From CAWBKV01 sp041946675 (GTDB taxonomy: Archaea > Halobacteriota > Methanosarcinia > Methanotrichales > Methanotrichaceae), in contig JBHGAU010000104.1 of assembly GCA_041946675.1 (NCBI GenBank), positions 1 to 7,592 of the forward strand: a stretch of DNA of 7,592 nucleotides, given 5' to 3'. The notes under the pieces were generated by a model. The model did not search any database, was not told the DNA's origin, and saw only the letters and a list, made by a program, of their open reading frames with translations. The stretch's first letter is position 1. Each line of letters opens with the position of its first letter. Shown here piece by piece: positions 1 through 4,529 of the stretch. Both the position numbers and the translations under genes were made by a program.

Positions 1-659
1 ATAACCTCAAGATTTGTCTTTATCAGGAATACAATATTCGGGTCTATGCTGTTCCTGATCGCTTCTCTGAGCTCATCCGCCTTTTTCCTGACCCTCTTCG
101 ATGGTATTCCGGAGATGATCTGGTCGATTGTCTTTCCTTCCAGCAGCCTCTCGATAATATATCGGCCAGATTTGCCGAACGAATCGGATATGACCGATGA
201 GAGTTTGATGCAGCAGGTGGCAAGCAATTGATGAATCTGGTTCTTAACCTTAGATCTTGCATTGACCAGAGCTTCTCGGGATCGTGTTAAGTTTCTCAGA
301 TCTCGATAATCCTTAGGATAGATTCGAGAGGGCTTGATGAGATCATTGAGACAATAGATAGCGATTCGTTCTGAATCAAGTCGATCGGTCTTCTTACCAT
401 CAATATTCTTGATCTGGTAGGCATTGACCAGGAGAAACTCCACATGGCCCTCAAGAATGTAGAAGATAGGATACCAGTAGCTGCCTGTAGATTCTAAAGC
501 AACCTTTCGGCATCTATTATCCAGGATCCAGGTTCTAAAGGCTAAAAGGCCATCTTGGTTCATATCAAACCGTTCTTGGAGTTTCAATCCGCTCCGTGAA
601 ACTATTGTAGCCACAAGAAAATCCCGGTGGATATCTGCTCCGCAAACTATTTCATTTAC
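1..659 (-). CDS. IS110-family DEDD transposase (recombinase), N-terminal 219 residues, start codon missing
   Basis: This is the RuvC-like N-terminal part of an RNA-guided IS110 transposase, which cuts and rejoins donor and target DNA. The frame is open without a break from 659 to the window edge. The DEDD set is visible, numbering from the first codon after the upstream stop: D9 in CGADIHRD, E56 in ALESTGSYW, and D92 and D95 in KTDRLDSERIA. After these comes a charged helical stretch (about 115-200) typical of the family's coiled-coil region. The C-terminal Transposase_20 domain with the catalytic serine lies beyond the left edge. The frame opens GTA-AAT-GAA-ATA right after an in-frame TAA, so there is no ATG, GTG or TTG before the first catalytic D. 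An ATG at 654-652 is in another frame and meets TAG after one codon. Either a GTG has mutated to GTA, a base has been lost, or a non-standard start is used. Family call is firm; activity is doubtful. Confidence 0.88.
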
Positions 660-737
660 TTAACAGCGAAGAGCCAGAAAGATAATAATCAATATAGAAA
701 CGGCTAATACAAGACAGCAATAAATGAGGAATCCAGC
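1..737 (-). mobile_element. IS110-family insertion sequence, 5' portion, runs off left edge
   Basis: The transposase frame (659 down to 1) identifies the family; the element continues beyond base 1. Its upstream end must lie between the transposase start and the neighbouring DUF3006 stop at 738, unless the element was inserted inside that gene. I could not fix the exact boundary because IS110 elements lack conventional terminal inverted repeats and target duplications. A TATA-like stretch lies at about 689-700 on the minus strand, suitably placed to drive the transposase. The short flank (at most about 77 bases) suggests the IS1111 subgroup, in which the bridge RNA lies downstream of the gene, here outside the window; that is inference. 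Confidence 0.75.
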
Positions 738-989
738 CTAATGCTCCGGTGCCTCAATAAATCCCGAATTGCATTGGCTCTTCTTCTTTAGCCGCTCAAT
801 CATGCTCGAAACTCTCGCTTTAGAGTCCTCTGTCTCCTTCTCATCCCTGGTAATTGAGATATCGAGTATATCGCCCTCTTGGGAGCCTTCAGGAAGCATT
901 ACAACAGGAATATTCAGCCTTGTGCTCTCATCGTTTCGCACAAGGATAACGGCCATCTCGCCCTCAATCCGGTCCAGAGTAGCCTTCAT
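738..989 (-). CDS. DUF3006 domain protein (small, paired with MBL-fold lipoprotein)
   Basis: This small, highly charged 83-aa protein matches DUF3006, a short beta-rich family commonly encoded next to or fused with ComEC-like metallo-beta-lactamase proteins; its biochemical role is not known. The core has the family look: an opening KATLDRIEGEMAVILV, a central VVMLPEGSQEGDILDISI, then a helical tail of acidic and basic residues (SMIERLKKK). I place the start at the ATG at 989-987 because GGAG at 1001-998 sits 8 bases upstream. The alternative GTG at 998-996 would overlap that site and would add only three residues. The upstream MBL gene stops at 991, one base before this ATG, so the two are almost certainly translated together. 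No signal peptide or membrane segment is visible, so the product is probably cytosolic. The last 14 or so residues (from SQCNSG) look unlike the usual ending and may be altered by the adjacent IS. Confidence 0.82.
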   Translation of the reverse strand: MKATLDRIEGEMAVILVRNDESTRLNIPVVMLPEGSQEGDILDISITRDEKETEDSKARVSSMIERLKKKSQCNSGFIEAPEH

Positions 990-990
990 C

Positions 991-2361
991 TTACCCACTC
1001 CTTTGCGATACTATATGGCCGCTTGTATCTTTGAGGGTTGCTATATCGCCGTCGTTGCTCCACACTGGCGATCCAAGCCTCATGTATAGCTTGCTCGGGC
1101 CATTGCTCCCGCTTCCACTGAATACCTTTACTAAAGCCCCAGACGCTAGCGAAAACTCTGGAAACGTATACACTCTTTCGCCGCTGCTATCGAGAATCCA
1201 GCCAGTCATATCAACAGAGCTGTTGCCTGAGTTCTTCATCTGCACCCATTCTCCGTTTAGGTTTTTGCGGTCATCCCCTGGAGCATCGAATTGGATGGCG
1301 TTTATGGTGATATGGTAAGCGGCATTGGGCTGGGCCGCCGAATTCTGTGCGTTGTCTGATTGGTTCATCCGGTTCCATATACTGATCTTGCTCATCTGGC
1401 CTGAATGGCTTGCCTGGTCCAATTGGACTGCCTGATACGACTGGCCGGTTTTGCCCGAACCCCTTTCAGTTGTGATATAATAGCCTGTACCATCTGTCGT
1501 AATATTGATATTGCCATTCAAATCGGTACGATATAACGCCGATCTTTCGATATGCGTATAAGTTCTCATAAGCGCATTCAGTATCTTCTGGGCCGGATGG
1601 CCATAATCATTTCCTTTTCCAACCTCGATAACCTTAACATCAGGAGAGGCAGCTTTCAGGAATTCGGGGCTTGAGCTGGTGGAGCTGCCGTGGTGCCCGA
1701 CCTTAATGATATCTACATGCAGGTCGATGCCTGATGATAGCATGCTTTTTTCTGCAGTCGCTTCAGCATCTCCCATAAAAAGGAATGAGATCTTATCATA
1801 GGCGATCTTAAGCACGATGGAGTTATCATTTACGTTATCATCGATCATCTGCAAAGGCGGATTAAGCACCGTTATTTGGAGCCTTGGGTCAAAATTGATC
1901 CTTTGGCCTCTTGTACCAACAGCATAGTCTATATTCTTCTCTTCGATGAGCCTGAGCAGATTTTCATATGTCTGTGATGAATATGCCTGACCTGAATCGA
2001 GAAAATTCCTAACTGGGAAGGTTTTCAGGACCACTGCCAGTCCGCCGATATGATCACTATGTGGATGTGTCGCGACCACCAGATCAAGGCTAGTAACGTT
2101 GTGGCTTCTAAGATAAGAAACAACTCTGCTTCCCATCTCGGTCTCACCGCCATCTATGAGCATATTTTTGCCCGCAAACTGGATTAAGATTGAATCGCCC
2201 TGGCCCACATCCAGGTAATGGACAGTCAGGTTATTTGCTATGCCGGGTTTGGCATTGGTTGTAGAAATGTTCTCTGCAGGCTTTTTTTCCATGCATCCCG
2301 AGAAAGCAGCGGCCAGGAGGACGGCGGTGATCAGGAGTGCAGCTGAGGCTTTCCTACCCAT
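991..2361 (-). CDS. Secreted lipoprotein: ComEC-type metallo-beta-lactamase domain plus C-terminal lamin-tail domain
   Basis: This 456-aa protein is probably an exported, lipid-anchored hydrolase. Residues 1-23 form a lipoprotein-type signal (basic start, hydrophobic core, FSGC with Cys23). The metallo-beta-lactamase domain spans about 45-300 and resembles the C-terminal domain of ComEC/Rec2: LDVGQGDS at 50-57, the metal-binding HPHSDH at 99-104 (H99, H101, D103, H104), GDAE with D198, GHHGS with H223/H224, and a late GHP with H255. ComEC-type domains of this class are linked to nuclease or phosphodiesterase activity; the substrate here is not known. A Ser/Gln/Asn-rich linker follows (about 300-348), then a lamin-tail (LTD) immunoglobulin-like domain at about 350-450 with GEWVQMKNSG, DMTGWILDS and GDIATLKD. 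LTDs are often found in secreted bacterial and archaeal proteins next to nucleases or MBL domains. There are no ComEC membrane segments, so this is not a DNA channel. No Shine-Dalgarno site precedes the ATG, but a TATA box lies at leaderless distance. It is co-transcribed with DUF3006. Confidence 0.9.
   Translation of the reverse strand: MGRKASAALLITAVLLAAAFSGCMEKKPAENISTTNAKPGIANNLTVHYLDVGQGDSILIQFAGKNMLIDGGETEMGSRVVSYLRSHNVTSLDLVVATHPHSDHIGGLAVVLKTFPVRNFLDSGQAYSSQTYENLLRLIEEKNIDYAVGTRGQRINFDPRLQITVLNPPLQMIDDNVNDNSIVLKIAYDKISFLFMGDAEATAEKSMLSSGIDLHVDIIKVGHHGSSTSSSPEFLKAASPDVKVIEVGKGNDYGHPAQKILNALMRTYTHIERSALYRTDLNGNINITTDGTGYYITTERGSGKTGQSYQAVQLDQASHSGQMSKISIWNRMNQSDNAQNSAAQPNAAYHITINAIQFDAPGDDRKNLNGEWVQMKNSGNSSVDMTGWILDSSGERVYTFPEFSLASGALVKVFSGSGSNGPSKLYMRLGSPVWSNDGDIATLKDTSGHIVSQRSG
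998..1003 (-). promoter_or_regulatory. Ribosome binding site that decides the DUF3006 start
   Basis: On the minus strand AAGGAG is followed by an 8-base spacer and then ATG at 989. It lies inside the last codons of the upstream MBL gene. It overlaps the upstream GTG codon, which therefore cannot use it, so the ATG is the supported start. Confidence 0.65.
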
Positions 2362-2381
2362 GGTTAACGCATTAAATGCCG

Positions 2382-2398
2382 ATTATATTTTCCTTTCC
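2382..2398 (-). promoter_or_regulatory. Archaeal promoter (BRE + TATA) for the MBL lipoprotein operon
   Basis: Read on the minus strand, the purine-rich GGAAAGG (2398-2392, BRE-like) is followed by AAAATATAAT (2391-2382). The usual spacing of about 25 bases puts the transcription start at or next to the ATG at 2361. The transcript would be leaderless, which fits the absence of a Shine-Dalgarno site. Confidence 0.5.
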
Positions 2399-2880
2399 CT
2401 AAAAAGAGATGAATACATTCAAAATAATTTTGCATAGAAAATTAGAGATTCTCAGAGAGCTCTGCATATTATATTTCAAGAATCATAGAATCAGGTCCAA
2501 CTCCATATAAAGAGCTAGGGAAAACATAGGCTCAGCAGAGGAATCATAAGATCGCATAAAGAGGAGGGAGGCAAAAGTCCAGATGTCAGAAGCCGGCGAA
2601 AGGCAGGATCGACTTTTGCCTATGATATATACGTGTATCGCCGATATATAAGGCTATCGCTTGCTCCAAAACCAATAGAATCAAGCAAAGAATGGGACAA
2701 CGCCGATCCATAGCGCCCTTAAGAGAAGCCTATCACCGAAATGCTGGCTAGATCCTGCCCAGAGCTTGATCTTCAGCCTCGGCTCAAGGCAGCATAGCAC
2801 CGGTATCTAGCACAGCGCCCGTCTTACGGGAACTCGGTATCTTCAGGATGCTGGGCCTGAGACTGCCTTTGCCTTGGATT
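2399..2880. other. Long non-coding stretch with a G+C-rich, stem-rich island (candidate structured RNA or decayed gene)
   Basis: No convincing gene fits here. Bases 2399-2560 are A+T rich. From about 2569 the composition shifts: by hand count 2701-2820 is about 58% G+C (69 of 120), against 10 of 60 at 4301-4360. Complementary pairs cluster in it: 2653-2657 with 2710-2714, 2659-2663 with 2682-2686, 2765-2769 with 2784-2788, and a nested set 2790-2795/2848-2853, 2799-2802/2835-2838 and 2818-2822/2826-2830. TATA-like stretches at 2623-2631 and 2643-2651 could start a plus-strand transcript near 2653-2675. Short open frames exist on both strands (for example a 39-codon GTG frame on the minus strand within about 2674-2796), but none is long enough to claim. 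It does not match RNase P, SRP RNA or a tRNA as far as I can see. Confidence 0.35.
2569..2621. repeat. 11-bp perfect inverted repeat with 31-base loop
   Basis: AGGCAAAAGTC at 2569-2579 is matched by GACTTTTGCCT at 2611-2621. The loop contains a smaller GCC/GGC pairing (2592-2594 with 2602-2604). On the minus strand the repeat is followed by a pyrimidine-rich run, so it could end a minus-strand transcript. On the plus strand it could be a hairpin at the start of the G+C-rich island. Function is unknown. Confidence 0.55.
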
Positions 2881-2899
2881 GAGGAAAAAGCTTTTATTA
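2881..2899 (+). promoter_or_regulatory. Archaeal promoter (BRE + TATA) for the small secreted protein
   Basis: The purine-rich GAGGAAAAAG (2881-2890) is followed by the TATA-like CTTTTATTA (2891-2899). Transcription would start near 2920, leaving a leader of about 10 bases before the ATG at 2931. That leader includes a weak GGGGA at 2919-2923. Confidence 0.45.
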
Positions 2900-2930
2900 A
2901 GCATGCCTATTCTCCCTGGGGAAGAGATAC

Positions 2931-3356
2931 ATGAGAATACTGCTGATTCTATTCATAGCATTAGCACTGTGCAGTTTGAGCTTTGCGACGGCTCTGGATG
3001 TGGGAGGAGATTTTGGAGATTCATGGCTGACAAAGTACAGCAACAAGTTTACCTCAGATAAAGGAAGCAGCAACACAGACGATCTTTGGAAATGGGGAGG
3101 AGCACCTCATGGCTATGAGGTGATCAACGGAAAGCTGTATGCACTGCTGGCACCTACCGAGTGGTATTATCCATCAATCATGAGCAATTCTACGCCGATT
3201 GTGATAAATGGCACTTCCCTATTAAAAAATAGAAATCTCATGCCTATTGATTTCCTATTCCAGGAATTTATGAATAATCCCTTATATATCGCTCAGACTG
3301 CGGAGCAGCCTGTCGAGGTAATATATCCGCGCGAACCTATAGACGGCCTTCTTTAA
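2931..3356 (+). CDS. Small secreted protein of unknown function
   Basis: I do not recognise this 141-aa protein. It begins with a clear Sec-type signal peptide: MR, then a hydrophobic core (ILLILFIALALCSLSF), with likely cleavage after SFA or ATA near residues 19-21. Cys14 sits in the hydrophobic core and does not form a lipobox. The mature part (about 120 aa) has no cysteine and no further membrane segment, and is rich in Trp, Tyr, Asn and Ser. Landmarks are GDFGDSWLTKY, DDLWKWGGAPHGYEV, a TEWYYPS motif and the ending REPIDGLL. It is expected outside the cytoplasmic membrane. It has its own promoter and faces the DUF4430 gene in a convergent arrangement, so no operon partner suggests a role. 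An overlapping plus-strand frame at 2879-3061 is a shadow. Confidence 0.75.
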   Translation: MRILLILFIALALCSLSFATALDVGGDFGDSWLTKYSNKFTSDKGSSNTDDLWKWGGAPHGYEVINGKLYALLAPTEWYYPSIMSNSTPIVINGTSLLKNRNLMPIDFLFQEFMNNPLYIAQTAEQPVEVIYPREPIDGLL

Positions 3357-3381
3357 AACAAAATGGGAATAGAGCAGCAGC

Positions 3382-3405
3382 CCTTAAGAAAATCCTTTCT
3401 TAAGG
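3382..3405. terminator. Perfect 10-bp hairpin between convergent genes, possible terminator
   Basis: CCTTAAGAAA (3382-3391) and TTTCTTAAGG (3396-3405) form a perfect stem around the loop ATCC. It lies 26 bases after the stop of the secreted-protein gene and between two convergent genes, where a bidirectional terminator would be expected. No T-run follows immediately on the plus strand. On the minus strand a T-rich stretch (about 3356-3364) comes some 17 bases later. A separate T-rich tract on the minus strand at about 3459-3475 could also end the DUF4430 transcript. Confidence 0.45.
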
Positions 3406-3516
3406 TCTCAATCGGAAGGCAAAATTATTAATAACATATTTAAATCTTTCCAAGCCTTAAATTAAAACAAATAAGAGATATTAATTATACTAATACCGCC
3501 GACTCTTCAGCATCAA

Positions 3517-3954
3517 CTAAAACTGTCGATTGCACCGTTTGACCTTACATATACACTTGCTGGTTGATAGCGGCCCAAATCTCTGGATATCCTTGCCGGC
3601 AAAACCGGAATGATATCGCCACGCAATCCTGGCATCCTCTGTGATCTTAAATGAATCCGGAGTGCACATTGGCAGTTTCCATCCAGCTTGGCTTTTATCA
3701 AAGATGTAATAAATCCAGAAATGATTTATGTCGACTTTGAATCCATCGATGGCTGTAACCATCGCTCCATGATGGCCTGTCGCGCTCTCATCTGGAGTAT
3801 ATTCGATATTTGCTGCTCCTTCTAAGGCATCCAATGCACTGATTCCAGGCTCTGCTGCTATTTTCTTATGCCTGACATCATCATTGCCGTAGTTGATGTA
3901 TACCTCAATTTGTATCTTATTATGGCTGAGTATCTTGTTACGTCTGAATAGCAT
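3517..3954 (-). CDS. DUF4430 (transcobalamin C-terminal-like) domain protein without signal peptide
   Basis: This 145-aa protein matches the DUF4430 pattern, a beta-grasp-like domain related to the C-terminal domain of transcobalamin and usually found on the cell exterior as a binding module. Visible parts are a beta strand KIQIEVYI (13-20), PGISALDALEGAA (36-48), a GAMVTAIDGF turn (63-72), the hallmark HFWIYYIFDKSQAGWKLP (78-95), and the closing strand DARIAWRYH (107-115). A basic tail with three cysteines (CICKVKRC, 134-141) follows the domain. The start is fixed by an in-frame TAA three codons upstream of the ATG, so no signal peptide has been missed; the start MLFRRNK is basic and not hydrophobic. 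That is odd for this family and suggests a cytosolic protein or a detached domain. Ligand is unknown. There is no clear Shine-Dalgarno site; a TATA box lies at near-leaderless distance. Domain call is good, function open. Confidence 0.72.
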   Translation of the reverse strand: MLFRRNKILSHNKIQIEVYINYGNDDVRHKKIAAEPGISALDALEGAANIEYTPDESATGHHGAMVTAIDGFKVDINHFWIYYIFDKSQAGWKLPMCTPDSFKITEDARIAWRYHSGFAGKDIQRFGPLSTSKCICKVKRCNRQF

Positions 3955-3977
3955 TGGCCCTTAACTTGAAATCAAGG

Positions 3978-3990
3978 TTCATAAACTTTT
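3978..3990 (-). promoter_or_regulatory. Archaeal TATA box for the DUF4430 gene
   Basis: On the minus strand AAAAGTTTATGAA runs from 3990 to 3978. A start site about 25 bases downstream falls at about 3957, within a few bases of the ATG at 3954. This predicts a leaderless or almost leaderless mRNA, in line with the lack of a Shine-Dalgarno site. Confidence 0.4.
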
Positions 3991-4233
3991 CATGCGGCTG
4001 GCATTTGAAATATGGAATTATCAGAACATTTCAGCTGAAAAAAATGAATTTCGTTATGTCCCTTCACTCATATGGTCTAATAGACTCATAAGATTGATAA
4101 ATTATACTCGATCGTATAACCAAGTCATCCTTGAAATCGCATTCATAGATAGCGCCATAATGAAAATATGATATGGTGCTGAGTGGATAAATTTAACGGG
4201 CTATCGTCTAAAACCAACCTAAAATAAGAATAC

Positions 4234-4279
4234 GAAGGGGCGATATCAGAATGGGCCTTAGAGGGAGATTCGCCCCTTC
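4234..4279. repeat. 10-bp perfect inverted repeat with 26-base loop
   Basis: GAAGGGGCGA (4234-4243) pairs with TCGCCCCTTC (4270-4279). It is a G+C-rich stem in a very A+T-rich setting. The right arm continues into a segment (to about 4302) that resembles the end of a TnpB-type element, so the repeat may be part of a transposon relic or may be a stable RNA hairpin. Confidence 0.5.
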
Positions 4280-4302
4280 ACTCAGTAGTAGGAGTGGCTC
4301 AT
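4262..4302 (+). mobile_element. Possible relic of an IS200/IS605 (TnpB-type) right end
   Basis: The stretch GCCCCTTCACTCAGTAG, then TAGGAGTGGCTCAT, lines up by eye with the element end at the right edge of the window read on its minus strand (GCCCCTCACTTCAGTGAGG, then GGAGTAGTCAC), with small gaps. A 6-bp stem including one wobble forms from 4278-4283 and 4292-4297. No tnpB frame remains next to it, so it would be a remnant or a non-autonomous copy. The match is short and gapped and may be chance. Confidence 0.25.
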
Positions 4303-4331
4303 AATTTAAATCGTTTATGAATTTCAAATTC

Positions 4332-4373
4332 AGATTTCACATTATATTATACTTCTATTAGATTTTACATTAT
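4332..4373. repeat. Imperfect 14-base direct repeat, 28-base period
   Basis: AGATTTCACATTAT (4332-4345) recurs as AGATTTTACATTAT (4360-4373) with one mismatch. Start-to-start distance is 28 bases. It lies about 110-125 bases upstream of the next gene's TATA box. It could be a pair of protein-binding sites, though low-complexity A+T sequence makes chance repeats more likely. Confidence 0.35.
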
Positions 4374-4421
4374 CTCTAGGCCTCAGGCCATGCGCTGCAT
4401 AATACAGTTAAGCGATGGCAG

Positions 4422-4451
4422 GCTATAGAGTCACTGCTTTTTTTCTATAGC
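4422..4451. repeat. 8-bp inverted repeat with 14-base, T-rich loop
   Basis: GCTATAGA (4422-4429) pairs with TCTATAGC (4444-4451). The loop contains a run of seven T. It sits about 80 bases upstream of the ATG at 4530 and before that gene's TATA box, so it is more likely a DNA site or the end of an upstream transcript than part of the leader. Confidence 0.35.
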
Positions 4452-4485
4452 ATCTTCAGCTAAAGTCCCTCATAAGGCGATGATA

Positions 4486-4502
4486 TTATTTTAAATTATT
4501 TA
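4486..4502 (+). promoter_or_regulatory. Archaeal TATA box for the 391-aa gene
   Basis: TTATTTTAAATTATTTA is centred near 4494, which predicts transcription from about 4519-4521. That gives a leader of about 10 bases containing GGGA (4520-4523), 6 bases before the ATG at 4530. Confidence 0.4.
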
Positions 4503-4529
4503 GATCATAGTACTCTACTGGGAAGATAA

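Larger units (their letters stand above)
3991..4485. other. Long A+T-rich region between divergent genes, with several dyads and repeats
   Basis: No gene is visible. The region separates the divergent DUF4430 and 391-aa genes, so it probably holds control sites for both. Palindromes: TTTCAGCTGAAA at 4029-4040 (perfect, 12 bp), GTCTA-A-TAGAC at 4075-4085, and TTATAC-(6)-GTATAA at 4102-4119. ACTCATA occurs twice (4066-4072 and 4084-4090), flanking the second palindrome. Further right are a larger inverted repeat, a 14-base direct repeat and a hairpin, listed separately. None matches a regulator site I can name. Confidence 0.4.

Noticed and set aside
44..262. 72-codon minus-strand frame and an opposing 61-codon plus-strand frame inside the IS110 region
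   Set aside because: Both overlap the transposase frame, which has the family's catalytic motifs; they are shadows.
769..1318. Plus-strand frames of 106 and 95 codons opposite the DUF3006 and MBL genes
   Set aside because: They lie antisense to genes with recognised domains and show no domain of their own.
2519..2712. Open plus-strand frame of about 63 codons before the island
   Set aside because: It has no ATG or TTG and only a late GTG, no ribosome site, and its length is within chance.
2569..2860. RNase P or SRP RNA in the G+C-rich island
   Set aside because: GGCAAAAGTCC resembles the RNase P GGAAAGUCC core only loosely, and the other conserved blocks of both RNAs are missing.
2721..2875. 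Plus-strand frame with one internal TAG that could be read as pyrrolysine
   Set aside because: No start codon, no known pyrrolysine protein motif, and the segment is short; chance or decay is more likely.
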